A stretch of DNA of 64,000 nt. It comes from Spirodela intermedia (lineage: Eukaryota; Streptophyta; Magnoliopsida; Alismatales; Araceae). Shown here one piece after another: positions 52,035-64,000 of the stretch. Position numbers and translations under genes: made by a program. The notes under the pieces are model-generated. The model saw only the letters and a list, made by a program, of their open reading frames with translations, had not been told where the DNA came from and searched no databases. Every line of letters begins with the position of its first letter. Position 1 is the stretch's first letter. The DNA is taken from the NCBI GenBank assembly GCA_902729315.2, contig LR746269.1, positions 6,045,501-6,109,500 of the forward strand, read 5' to 3'.

Positions 52035-55000
52035 TTAAAACCTCCGCCTCTTCAGCCGGGCATCCCCGAGCCTGCCGCTGTGCCACCCTTGGCCACTGCC
52101 ACGGTCATAATCACCTTCCTGCTCCTCCACGCCAGCCAGTCTCCGGACGTTCCTTAGTCTGTTTCTCAGATCGCCGCCACCCCTCATGGGGGCAGCTCTC
52201 CTGGTGAATTCTTCACCTGATTCATGGTGCAACCTGATGGCCCCTGGAATGAATGATCGGCTGTGCCCGGCGCCATCGTCCCCCCCAGTGAATTGCTGCC
52301 GCCTGCCGAAGGGCTGATCGTCGGAGCTTCTCCTCTCCTCTGGGCACAATTCATCTCCCAGTGGCTGGTGGAAATTGCCGGCGTAGTCTGGGTTCATCCT
52401 CCGGTTGCTGCCCAATTCAAAGTCAAACCTCGGCATATCCACCATCGGCACATGAAGCCCGGAAAAGTGAGGAGAGATGTGCCTTCTGCTCGGCATATCA
52501 TCGGGGGACCTGTGGTGCATCAGACTGGGGCGGGTGTCAAACACCTCTGGAGATCTTCGAGGAGGACGCCATGGATGGTGAGAGAAGCCCCTCGAAACCT
52601 GGGGAGAGAGGCTCCTTCTCTCCCTTCGTATCAGAGAAGAAGAATCCACCATGCCATCTGCAAAACACCTCGATAAATTGTCTTCTCGAAGAATACTTAC
52701 TCCTCCTGCTGCTCCTCCACTGCGCCTATCGGGGCCGAGGTCCCTCATCGTCCTGTGAACCACACGGAGGCCAGCCGGCAGGGGGCCTCTCCTGCCAGGG
52801 CAGGGTCTTCTTCCTGGCAGGTGGCGGCACAGATTCTTCAATTCGTCGTCATCATCATCATCCTCATCATCATCCATATGCCTTCTCCCTATCCTACCAG
52901 GGCTGTCATAGATGTCATCTGTGGAGATGGCAAAACCAGGTTCAACTGCACGCTTGTGGCCGGAGATTAGGCAACTGGTAGGCATACTGAAGTGTTCCGA
53001 GGGGCAGCCCCGGTCGGTATCCCAACCGCCACGAGGAGAGCCCAACGGATGACTGATCCTCCCGCGCATCCGCAGGCCGTCTGATCGTGCCTTCTGCATT
53101 GCCTGATCTAGGTCTCTGTCCTTTCCGAATCTGGGCATTCGACTGAGGCACTCCTCGTCTCTGAGGTTGGATTCGGAAAAAAAAAAACGAACGTGAGCAA
53201 TCACATAAGAAGAAGCAGTAGTAAATCAGCCCTGAGAAATCCCGAATGAGATAAATCAGCCGGGAATATTAAAAGATGGATAATGAAAGCAGAATTTCAC
53301 CTAGAACTCTTCGAGTGCACTTCCTCTCGCCTAAGTGGTTTATTCTCGATCCTCTCCCTTTTGAGCCATGGTGACGACCTACCGTAGGGAGCCTGCGTCC
53401 CCCCAGATGATGTAGCGGGCGATGAACATAAACGTACCATGCGGTCCCAAATATTTCTACTGCTCGCATGCTTATCTGCGCCGTCATTTTGCGGTACACC
53501 TGCCTTCAGTTGACTTGACTGATCCACAGATTCTTTAACCAGTTGGGCGCCTAAGTCTTCGATGATATCACCGGGACCTTTCATACAGCTCATGTTGTTG
53601 ATCTTTTTGAGTGCCAGATTTGTTTCAGGGTCCTTTTTACCCAAGCCCTGTGGCATTCTACGAGTAATCTTCATTGCTTTCCTTTTCTTGGGCTCTGCCG
53701 CCATCACATGGCCCGCTGATGATTCTTTCACATCCTCCGACACGTTGGAATCTGTAGCATTATTCACAGGGAAAGGATGAGGGCCAGACTCTGTGGTACA
53801 ATGAACATCCTTTAACTCTTCGGGCTTTTCTGGAGTGCTCTCATTCCCAACCAAGATGGATGGCTTGAAGTCGACGGTTCTCTTTTCGTTGATGGTATAT
53901 GAAACCCTGGTTGCACCACGCAACAGTGATTCTCTGAACTCACCATCCTCATAGTCGTCGTTATCAGTATGCAACTTGGACACTGCCTCCTTGACCAAAA
54001 CTGCATCATGAGAATCTAATGGCTCATTTCTAATCTCACTCATTTCAAATTTCTTCACCTCTGGCTTTGACTCCGCATTTATTAGTCCATTTTTAGTGGA
54101 CTTATCCCACGTAGTCACATCCACTGAAATACATCCTGATGGACCGGTGCAATCATCCGAATGTGACACCTGTTCACAGATCTCTGCCATAGCATTGGAA
54201 ACTTCTTCCTCCTCGTCCTTGGAGTCGTCCACCACCTCAGCTCCCTTGAGTGGGCCAATCTCATTTTCTTCTGTGGGGGTGGGCTCAGAGGACAATTCTG
54301 AAATTTTATTGGCATTCCCTTTTACATCCTCCTGTAAAGCACGGATAGATGGAAAATCGATACTTTGGGACTCATTGGCGTCAGAAACAACATGTCTTGA
54401 AGTGTTGTCTGGGGATCTACTGATGCTCGGACCTGGATGATGAGGTGGGTCAGCGTTGAAAGGCATATCTTGGCCTGCATCTATCTCAGTATCATCAGGA
54501 ACTAAGGCTTTTGCAGCAGACACTGTTTCTGAATCGGTAAAAGTTTCTCTCATGACTTGGGAAGCATCAAAATTGGGAGGCACTGGACTTTCGTGCACAT
54601 TCTTACAATCTACAACACCACCATCGTTTGCAACAGGAGGCATCACCTCTTTATTCAATGTTCCCAGGCTATCCAAACTGTGTAAACTCCCTTGTGGCAA
54701 ACTCAAACCGTCAGGGGTAGGAACCTCGAGCTGTTCTAATTTAATGCCAACCGCACATACTGCTCCCGAGGCGCTTAGACTTTCTGCCCTGGCACTTTCT
54801 TGCTCAACCACCACCATTAGCTCAGTATCATCAGGAACTGAGGCTTTTGTAGCAGACACTGTCGCTGCATCAACGTTGGGAGGCAATGGACTTTGGTGCA
54901 TACTCTTACAACCTACAACACCACCATCGTTTGCAACAGGAGGCATCACCTCTTTATTCAATGTTCCCAGGCTACCCAAACTGTGTGAACTCCCTTGTGG

Positions 55001-56788
55001 CAAACTCAAACCGTCAGGGGTAGGAACCTCGAGCTGTTCTAATTTAATGCCAACCCCACATACTGCCCCCGAGGCGCTTAGACTTTCTGCCTTGGCACTC
55101 TCTTGCTCAACCACCACCGTTAGTTCAGTATCATCAGGAACTGAGGCTTTTGCAGCAGGCACTGTTGCTGCATCAACGTTGGGAAGCAATGGACTTTGGT
55201 GCATACTCTTACAACCTACAACACCACCACCGTTTGCAACAGGAGGCAGCACCTCTTTATTCAATGTTCTCGGGCTATCAAGACTGTGTGAACTCCCTTG
55301 TGGCAAACTCAAACCGTCAGGGGTAGGAACCTCAAGCTGTTCTAATTTAATGGCAACCCCACATACTGTTCCCGAGGCACTTAGACTGGCTGTCTTGGCA
55401 CTCTCTTGCTCAACCGCCTCAGACACTTCCAACTTTATATCTCTCACACTCGCTGATTCTAAGTTGTCTGCTTTCATAAACTCGGAGTTCTTGTCACCGT
55501 CCCCATCAACTGGCTCAGTTTTGCCGGCACTGCCAGCACCACAAGCAGCCAAGTTTGAGCCATGAGTTAATGACGTGAAATCGGTTGATAAACTCAAATC
55601 ATCTGCTTTACGCGCGGCTAGGATAGCAGGGGAGAAGCTCACACCGACTTTGGAGTATGAGGTAGATCCAGAAGCTGGGTTGAGGTGCAGATTTAGATCG
55701 GTATTGACAGCACAGGTTTCACCAGGAAGGTTTAATGTGTTAGAAAGCTTGGAGCTGGAGGCACCTCCGGAAACCCCACAATTCCATGAAATTGCAAGGG
55801 CACTGTCAGATTCTTGACAAGTCTTCTCAACAGAGTCCATCTCCGATACGTTGAGATTTCCATTTCCCAAGTCTGGATCTTCATTAGCAACTGGGCCACG
55901 GTTCAAAGTTGTATCAACAGTTGATCCCTCCCATGTGTCCATCGTAGTATTCAAATTCCAGTGTGATCTACTCGAGTGCTGTCTAACAAGGCTAGCCCCA
56001 AACTTACTGCCTTGTTCGCTTGGAGTGTTAAATTGTCTCTCAGGCAGTGCAAGTTCTAACTCACAGTGACCAGATTCTTGTTGAATTGACGATGCGATTG
56101 ACTCCCCCAAAGGAGGCTCATTCTGCAAATTCAATGGGAAAGGAAAGCCGCCATTTGCTAAGACACTCTGAAGTGCAGATTTATCATTCGAACTGAGCTT
56201 GCTTCCAGAACTTCCACCTCCTAGTTTTAATCCAACTTCATTTTTTTCTGAAATAGGCCCCAGAATAGGTCTCAGTGCAGACATATTTTCAGAAATAACA
56301 TTTTCTCCCTTCAGGATTTCGTTAATAGTGTTAGTACCTAAAGTGAACTTCAGACCACTAAAACTGTGGGAACTTCCACAATCCTTGGCTAGATTTTCTC
56401 TTTCAGTGGAATGTTCGGCCATAAGAGCCAAAGATGAATCCCTTAAATCACTTCCACCCATATCGTGGTGCTGACCAGAAACCTGAGAAAAACATGACTC
56501 TTGTATTGGGAATGTTATTTCACTTGATTGCCGTTTTCCATCGTCTGCAGGGAAAGCTGTTGACTGAGACGGAGGTGATGGTGACCGAGTAAAAAGGAAT
56601 CGTCTTTTCTTGATTGGCACACCCATGGCAAGGTCACTGGTGCTCCATGGAGAAGACTTTACTCCGTGCTGCCAAAGAACAATCAACAATAGGTATTAGT
56701 ACATATAGTCAGAGTCCCCTTATCCTATAAAATCAGGTTTGATCATAAGAAAAACAAAATATACCTCTTCTTTTTGGGTTGACGACAT
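52035..56788 (-). CDS. Uncharacterised large plant nuclear protein with internal 101-residue tandem repeats
   Basis: Three exons on the minus strand, 56788-56765, 56668-53301 and 53160-52035, giving 1505 residues in frame. I recognise the family only as an uncharacterised plant protein. Its marks are an N-terminal GVPIKKRRFLFTRSPSPP, which includes a basic NLS-like patch, and a C-terminal GVEEQEGDYDRGSGQGWH ending KRRRF. Domains as seen: a long Ser/acid-rich low-complexity region, an EAR-like DLNLHLNP around residue 334, three tandem repeats (about residues 422-735), and an acidic/Lys-rich region (DDSKDEEEEVSNAM). The segment SAAEPKKRKAMKITRRMPQG-like follows, and then an Arg/Ser/Pro/Asp-rich tail (MDDDEDDDDDDELKNLCRHL; SPQVSRGFSHHPWRPPRRSP). 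The composition suggests an RS-like, disordered nuclear protein tied to RNA processing or transcription, which is inference only. The 8-codon first exon (MSSTQKEE) is small, but its donor and the next acceptor keep phase. Confidence 0.82.
54487..55425 (-). repeat. Threefold tandem repeat within the large nuclear protein CDS
   Basis: Unit boundaries on the plus strand at 54487, 54823 and 55126, marked by the shared CAGTATCATCAGGAACT. The two upstream units (in coding order) are 303 bp (101 codons); the last is 336 bp owing to an 11-codon insertion. Each unit encodes EQESA, SLSASG.VC, IKLEQLEVPTPDGLSLPQGS, NKEV.PPVAN and PDDTE in the same order. Unit-to-unit identity is very high at the DNA level by eye, so the expansion is recent or homogenised. 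Confidence 0.95.
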
Positions 56789-59700
56789 ATCTCCACAGAA
56801 TGATGATAATTTGGTCACTGGTTCGAGTATATGTGTTCCTTATGGCATACCCAAAACTCAATTACAAAGCTAGAATTTTGTCACTGATCTGCCTTAACCC
56901 GTCTGGATTTTGTGCGTTCACACTACCAGAAACGTGGAAATGAGAATAGTGTAACCTGTTCAACGAAAATAAGGAAAATTAACAATCAAAAAGCCAATTT
57001 GATGTTATAGTATGTATACATTCCTTTTGATTGGACAAAAGTCTTATTTCTGGATTTCCTTAAAAAGGATAACTATACATTCAAGACCATGGAATTAAGC
57101 ATAGATCAAAAACATCTTATTTTCTTCAGCAACAAAACTCTAAATCTTGACCAAATAATTAAACTCCACACGAACAAGGAAACAATATAAAGGTAGCACT
57201 GACATCAGTGTTACTTGAAAACCTCTACACAATTACGTCTGAAACAGCAAGAAGAAAGAATCTTTTTTTTACAGCATACAATTCGGATTCATAGAACCAC
57301 CCTTTGAACCCCATGCTGCTCACTCAATCATGTATGGCGTCATTGGAAACTGATTCCATAAAACCATAGAAGTCAAAATTCTTTGTCATCTTCTTCAACC
57401 TGCTGCACAATCAGTACGCCCCTAAACTGCAGAATGTCAACAATGCGCTTACCTGAAAAATGTCTCACTGACGAACATTGCTCCCCAAATTATGCAAAAC
57501 GCTCAGACACATTCAAACACAACAAGACTCTCGTAAGAGCAAGAGCTATGTATTGTCCCAGTCGCTGCAATGTGCCAATCAGTAACATAAAAAACATTTA
57601 CCCTTGGAAATGTAAAAATACCCAAAAATTTCAAATGAGCCTATTTGAACAAGGATGATAGAGGATCAAGAAATGAATATCCTACCGGATGTAAGCATCA
57701 ACAGACTGAATACCTTAAAAAATATCTCTTAGATCCCTTTTTCCCTAGTTTTATATTTTTCTATTTTTTCTTCAAAATATTTCCCTTTTCCATTATTAAA
57801 AATGCACTCCCTCGAACCCTCAGGCCAGCCATTTGGTTTCAGCAGGCCGAAAAAAAAAAAGAAGAATATGGATCCATTGTTTGGAAAGCTGAACTAATCA
57901 GATATCTAAGGGTCGGGGTTTGCGGAGATAACTCTGCAGTCGTCATGATCCAAAGCCAAATACGTCCCAACTGACACCAAAAGCTTCTTCACCATGAAAA
58001 ACCTTTTAGAAAATTAAGCAATCATACAGTTACAGTCAAAAACCTTCATCTTGAAATGTGAACTTACATTGGTTCTCTTACCCAGTGAAATAAGTAACTC
58101 GATATCTAAGGTGTATGCGTCCGTTATGATCAACCCTTCTTATCACTCAGCAAGTGGGCCCGGCATCAACAAAATTATGCACAGAAAGCCCCGAAAGCAG
58201 TTCGAAGTCATCCAATAAATGCCAAATATCAGCACTAAGAAATCCAAGTCCCCCTCTTCAAAGGACTGAGGAAACTTTTATCTTGGCAGAAAACCAGGGG
58301 TCATTCCTTTAGAGTGAAATTTACAAGTTGATTGAATGACCGATAGGGCAGGTGTAATTTACAGACACTAGAGGGTTGTGTGCTTTGTGTATGCGTGTGT
58401 GAGAATTACACAATTCCCTGAGCATGATCTCTTGTTGTCCCCTCGCAGTGGCAATAGACACAAACCATACTATGAACGCAGCATTCAAGTTCCGCATTTT
58501 CTGCCAAATGGATTTCATGCAGCTCACAACGGGAGAAACTCCCCGCGGATTGTGCACCTCATCATCATGAAGCATGCCACTGAAATCCCACAGATGGGAA
58601 TCGACCATCAAAGTTGAGAAATACAACTAAACAAGGATTCATGCTATTCCCCTACATCTGCAGCCAGGTTAATAGTAATGTAAACTTTTTGGGAAAACCA
58701 TGGTTCCCTGAGACCAAAATATACTATGCTGTCGTCAATTTCTCTGAGATACAAAAATGACTCGGAGTTCAACATGGCAAGAAAAGAATCACCGGTGAAA
58801 ACCATTACAGGCCATCTTGTTTACTGCAGTTTAGTAATGAACGAGAACATTTCATGTCTACGCATTTCACAGGACATGTTTATTTCACTCCCGGAGGCAC
58901 AGTGATAAGTCACAACAAGGAACATCATAAAATATCAGATCAAATGAAATTGTTGAACCGGATCAAGAGGCTTTCATAGGGCATAAATATCGGTGGTTTC
59001 ACCAACAAAGCCATAAGACGAAAAGATGAACAAGACACCCGCACATGGCATCAAAATTCTTCCTCTGGAAACTAGGTCCATAATCTAGCTCACCCAAAAG
59101 TGATAAAATAACCATTGAAAAATTGACAAGAATCCGATCATAGTACTAGAAACTTAGAACGGAGGCACAACAAAAGGCGTACGAGATGATCAAATTCGGA
59201 GCAAGAACGTCGTAATATTAATTGAGCTGCCTGTCGGAAATAGGAAAATCACCCACAAAACATGCCAAAACTTCCACAAAAGGAAGGAATTCGTAACACG
59301 ATTTTCGTGATGTAAGGTGGTGGCAAAGAGCGCCCCTGGTCGAGATCCACCGCTTACCGATCTCGAAAAAATTACGATCCACGATTTTCCGTCAGACAAA
59401 GAAGACACTAGTAAATCTCGAGGGCACGGAAAAGCATCACACATAAAGCTAAGCCGACAGAGAGGGGATAGGCACTCTCCAAACCATGCCAAACTGCCAA
59501 CTCTAATCAGAACTAGGAAGGCGAAGAAGCGAGAGCTGTGACCTGATCGAAACACGAGATATCCTCATCCGAAGACGGAAGAGGAAAGGATGCCGTATCC
59601 ACACCCCCAGGAAAACCTAGGAACAGAGAACCAGAGGTGGACAACAGCCCACCGACCGGCCTGTGATTCCTGTTTTTCATCCCCTACCTGCAAAATAAAG

Positions 59701-60094
59701 CCCATTGGGATAGTGCCCTTCTGCAGCCCCACGATCACCCCTAGCCGACATGGAAGTGGGTTTTGATGGGCTTCCTACGAAGTGACGTCATATACACGCC
59801 ATCTCACCGTTCGATCACATCAGACGGTACATCTAGAAGGGACTACCGTCGAAGGCCACCACTCCAACCGCCGGCTGAAGGGCCGATGCTTGATGGATGA
59901 CATTTAGCTTTTGATTCGTCAGGGAATTCTGCCGTCCGGCCTCTTTTATCTGTATGACACGTGGAATGGCTCTTCAATGCGCGACACGTCTCTGATTCGG
60001 CAAACGATAAATAGGAAGTGACACGTAGACAACCCACGTCATATCTAAAGTTCTAATAAACAGAAAAAATCTAGAAACTGGAAACTTGGGAGCG
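56789..60094 (-). other. Upstream region of the large nuclear-protein gene
   Basis: About 3.3 kb with no coding gene. Probably contains 5' UTR exons and leader introns of the minus-strand gene, with its promoter near 59700-59900, but no leader splice site can be fixed from sequence alone. 57240-57270 and 57750-57860 are T/A-rich. Open frames are short and unconvincing. Confidence 0.4.
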
Positions 60095-60379
60095 GCCCAT
60101 ATTTGCCATACTCGGCAACCGCCATAATTCCATCTCCAAGAAGCCTATCAATGGGCCTTAAAATATATACTCGGCCAGTACGAAACGGGCCTGGGGTCAA
60201 TAGTGCTCCGGCCCGGGCCCGAATCTTGTGGAAACAGGCCCGCTTTGCGGTTGGCCCTCCGTTTAACCGCCCTATTAGTTTTAAGTGGGAAGGAATGGAG
60301 TGGCGGAGGGAGGTGGCACAGAAGTAGACCAGAGCGTCGCCGCCGCCAGGGGGTCGCTGGTCGAGTCGACGGCGGAGCA
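60095..60379 (+). promoter_or_regulatory. SET-domain gene promoter with GGCCCA elements
   Basis: GGCCCA/TGGGCC and related GGGCC motifs at about 60095, 60152, 60188 and 60212-60222, plus GGCCCGC at 60238. They lie within 300 bp of the ATG at 60380, a Site II-type arrangement. No TATA box is evident. Confidence 0.5.
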
Positions 60380-63300
60380 ATGAGGGCGGCGGGGCATCGT
60401 CTCACCGGTCTCCGCTTCCGTCATCTCTCCCCCCGACCTCTGGATTTTCTGTGCTTCATTGGAATGGAATCTCGAGCTGCCATTTCCACGGAGGTCTGTT
60501 GTCTGAGATTCCATGATTCATAAGTATCTCTCCGTTTCTTTCGGCCGCAGGGGACGGCCCGGGCCTCTTACTCCCCAGCGCTTCGCGAGTAGTCGTGAGA
60601 GCCGAGTCTCCGGTCTCCGCGTCTGCCGTTTCATGTTATTGTCATTGGTGCTGTTCTGATATTTCAGGGGACGTTTCTGCTAAATAGAGATGACCTCGAG
60701 TTTTTGCCATGGTTGCGACGGAAGTCTGGTCGAGAAATTTCATCAGTGCTGTCCATTGGATGCTCAACTTATGGGAGGTATTGTAATCATTTTTAACTTC
60801 ATTAAGCGCTCGTATGTGTCTTATGGGATTAAATGAAAGTGATTTTTAATACAGTATTACACCCTTGTTCATGCACGGTTTTCTGGTTCTGGCTGTATAT
60901 GTGTGACTGCTTTCCTCGATCATATATGATCATTTTCATTTCCTCATTTTTAATTTATTCCATAAACTTTGGACCAGTTGTGCAGAAATTTATCTATATT
61001 ACATGTTAAAAATAATAATGATGTTTTCCTGTTCAAATTTCAATTCTGTATCTAATCTTCCATTGCTTTCCCCAGTAAAACTTTCTAGAAGACTCGATGG
61101 GTGATATGTATGGTCGAGTCAAATGGCCCATTATCTTAGATAATATGAGCTTATCCAGAAGAGGTTTTTTTTTTTTTTTTTCTCACATGCCCAGCTGCTT
61201 TGTTTTTCCTTGTTTGTTGGATTGATAGCTTGTTGATCTACAAGATGACCCTCAAATTGATTTGTTACTTTTTGCTTGGGACCCAGCGGGTGTTCACTTG
61301 ACACGTTTTTCTTTATGCAGGTCACTATTTTCATCTAGGTACATAGACGCTGGAGAATGCATTTTGAGTGTTCCCTACAGTGTTGTATGTCTACCTTTCT
61401 TTCCAAATAACTGTTTTTGTGCCTCGCATATTCAAATACCTTTAAAATAAATATTCTGAAGCTTTTAAGTATTTTTTTCAGCAGATAACACCAGATAACA
61501 TCCCTTCTTTTCTGAAACCTCTTATTGCCAATGATGTTGGAGACATAGGACGCCTTGCCATTGTCCTTCTGGCTGAAAGGAGAAGAGGTCAGGTACTAAA
61601 TGATTAGGCTGTGGTTGTCTGCCCATTAATATATTCTTTTGATTGAGGTAATTCGTTTTGTTTAATGATATCTTTGTATGATTCATATTGTGTGGCATTA
61701 ATAAAGTTTATGTTCACTTGTTGGTTCGTCTCACAACTGCAGGATTCTGAATGGGCACTCTATTTCAGCAGCCTACCATACATTGATGATATGCATTGTT
61801 TGGTAAATTTTTATTTTTAAGTTTGCTAAAGTCTCTTTATAATTTTTTTATGATGCACACACTTTTATTCTGGTGACACACAAATCTAACAGAATTTTAA
61901 TGGTGATCTTTCCATTTGAGGAGTTATAGACCTTTACAGTACTTTATGCTCGTTGAGAGATGCCAGTCACATCAACATTCTCAGTTGTTGCTAGGCCAAA
62001 CTTCCTCATTCTGACAATGGCAGCCTAAGAATTTTTGTGAAAGACAAAGTTAGGAATGAATGAAAAACTAATTTCAAAAGTCACCATTTACCTTATTAGA
62101 GAAGGATAGGAAAGGTTTTTTTACCTGGTTTATTGGTATTCTTCTCACATGATTAAACTTTAAGAATAAAAGAAGAACTTTACACAATTTTCTTATTACC
62201 TATCTCTTCTCATAATACTGTTATTTCTGGTTGAGCTTTTTAGATCAGTTAAGGTCTGATATAGGCATAAATTGGTTAGTTGCTGATTGAAGGTCTATTA
62301 TGAACGTTTGCAGATATTTTGGAGAAATGATGAATTGGAAATGATTCGATCAAGCCTGATATACGAGGAAGCCCTTCATCAGCGTATTTGCATTGAAAAT
62401 GAATTTTTAGCTGTTAAACCGGTATGTATTTTGGTGTGAAGTATGTTTTTCCTTGTTTAGTGTAACTTTAGCTTCGAATCATACCATCTCTGAATGAAAT
62501 GTTGGACTGACTTTGTATGTTGCCTTATTCTATGCAGGTAATTTTTTTATATATTTAACATAATGTTAAGAATTGTTGAGAAGAGTCTCAGTAATCTCTT
62601 AGCGCCACCTTTGTATCTTGCCTCCAGACCAATAATATCTGTAGATCAGTCTTAGGCTGGGGCAAGTTGAGAGAAATATTTCTCTCCATCATGCACATCC
62701 CAACCTAGGCTTTCTGTGGTTCTTCTTCTTCTTCGTCTTCCTCTGATTAAACTTTCTGGGTTTCTTCGACAAAAAATAATAGCAGATCAACTTTCAGTCA
62801 TTGCACTTGCATAGCCTTTCCTTAGGAATATAATTTCATGATTCCCTCTTCATTGTATGGAATCAATCTCTTCTAGGATGCATTTCTTCTGCTGGGACTT
62901 TGTTGTGTTGTTTTCTCTTTGTATATCAGTTCATATCTTTCTTCTTTGTAAGAACCATTGTCTGTTGAAACTTCTGTTGAGAAATATGATTCCATGCTAT
63001 TGGGTTCTTTTTACGGAGCCATTGCTTTCTTAGATGTGTTTCCTCATGGTGGGGTTTTTAATTTGGGTTGTCTTTATTCTCGATTGCATCTCACTTTCTT
63101 CATGGAAGAGCCATCTTTTGCATTTAGTGTGTTTATTCTGGATTTTGATCATCTCACACTCTCCTTGCTGGTGAATGAAGTTAAAATAATGTCAAAACTC
63201 TGATCTCTTACGTATAGAGCCTTGTACATTGAATTGGAGCGGCTGTACAGACTCCTGTAAGCTGAATCAGAACTTCTATATTTTTTGATAGGCGGAACGC

Positions 63301-64000
63301 TGTCAGTGTTTACTCTGGCTGAGTTAAAATAAAATATCTTGGCTTCTCTGCTGTATTAGGATGGGTACCTGAGATGTGATTTTTTATTCATAAATATATC
63401 TTAACGAAAGTTTACTTCGCTTGGATTGACAACACTCTGGGTACAAGATTACTTGCCTGCTAGTGAGAAGATAAGATAATGATGGAACTGTTGAATAATG
63501 AAAACTGTTGTATTACGATATGATATCGAACTTTCATTTAAATACTTTGTATTTGTTTACCAATTTCCAGCTCCGTCCATTCCTCCCTTCGGTTTCCTTA
63601 TGTTAGATCGTGAATCTTCCTCAGCTCCTCTCTCTCTTCCTCCCCCCCCCCCAAGTTGTGTGTTTTTGTGCCTGTATCCTCTCCCCCGTTGAATCAGCAG
63701 TGACGGTTTTCCTTTTGATAATAAAACTTATATGCTCTGTTTTTTCAGGTGTTAGACCACTTTTCAGAATTTTTTGGAGACATTTCATTGAAGAGTTTCA
63801 TGCATGCTTATGCATTAGGTGTGGGTCTTCTGCTTCCTCTGTTAATTTTTATTCACTCCAGTGCTTGCTGCAATTTTTTTGTGTTTCATTTCCTTCTGAT
63901 CTACCTTGGTTCATGCACAGTTCCTGGGAAGGCTTCTGCTGCCGCTGGTTATTTAATTCATGAAACTCATGTAGTTCTAAGCCCCATCATATCTGAAAAT
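60380..64000 (+). CDS. SET-domain protein methyltransferase (Rubisco LSMT/SETD3-like), partial at the right edge
   Basis: Seven exons are seen: 60380-60493, 60668-60777, 61321-61384, 61482-61592, 61743-61802, 62314-62421, 63749-63818; about 212 residues in frame, continuing past the window. The N-terminus (38 residues, Arg/Leu-rich) may target mitochondria or plastids. The split-SET beginning is visible: FLPWLRRKSG, the cofactor-binding start SIGCSTYGRSLFSSRYIDAG, ECILSVPYSVQITPDN, then the insert-SET helices (DIGRLAIVLLAERRRGQDSE, WALYFSSLPYIDD, FLAVKPVLDHFSEFFGD). The catalytic Tyr/NH motifs would be in exons beyond 64000. The order matches plant lysine methyltransferases of the LSMT/SETD type that modify soluble proteins. 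The exon 4 acceptor is CAGCAG (61482 or 61485). Intron 6 is about 1.3 kb. Substrate unknown. Confidence 0.85.

Noticed and set aside
54456-55565. Plus-strand open frame of 369 codons with internal repeats
   Set aside because: Exact antisense shadow of the repeat array in the 1505-residue protein; no start context or family match.

Overview
This is a gene-dense piece of a flowering-plant nuclear genome. The genes carry GT-AG introns, the proteins are plant-specific or typically plant (PsbP-like thylakoid protein, chalcone isomerase, ZAT zinc finger, MYB48/59-type factor, KIN-5 kinesin), and three nuclear tRNA genes are present. GC-rich third codon positions in the intron-poor genes and frequent (CT)n/(GA)n arrays are compatible with a monocot, but the species cannot be determined from the window.

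Sixteen protein genes and three tRNA genes were modelled. In order: mitochondrial 2-oxoglutarate dehydrogenase E1 (+, 227-5809); inositol-polyphosphate 5-phosphatase (-, 6940-9457); a ZAT-type C2H2 repressor (-, 13181-13759); coatomer zeta (+, 15941-19382); a Yippee-like protein (-, 20673-24376) head to head with a kinesin-5 (+, 25281-31849); an R2R3-MYB of the MYB48/59 type (+, 33694-34574); a PsbP-like NDH lumenal subunit (+, 35459-37074); an 85-residue plant 1589-family protein (-); RAD51D (-, 38282-40834); histone H2B (-); tRNA-Asp and tRNA-Gly (-); a monoacylglycerol-lipase-like hydrolase (-, 45922-47749); tRNA-Arg (+); chalcone isomerase (+, 48409-49551); an uncharacterised 154-residue basic protein (-); a 1505-residue uncharacterised nuclear protein (-, 52035-56788); and a SET-domain methyltransferase that runs off the right edge (+, from 60380). 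For the 15 complete protein genes, exons chosen at GT/AG sites add up to an open frame with a plausible family length. Exon coordinates are given in each entry.

The genes are not an operon or an obvious pathway cluster; they look like ordinary neighbouring plant genes. Some group by theme: several belong to dividing cells (kinesin-5, RAD51D, H2B), and the intergenic DNA carries many TGGGCC (Site II) and TTGAC (W-box) motifs. The non-genic DNA is mostly CT/GA microsatellite, including one array of about 875 bp at 11386-12260, plus one AT-rich island of about 2.7 kb between tRNA-Asp and tRNA-Gly. No intact transposon, CRISPR array or prokaryote-like system was seen.

The most notable points are a near-identical 101-residue triplication inside the 1505-residue nuclear protein, a repeat-bearing C-terminal extension on chalcone isomerase, a coatomer gene whose first coding exon is only the ATG, dense W-box clusters upstream of the ZAT and MYB genes, and the giant CT tract.
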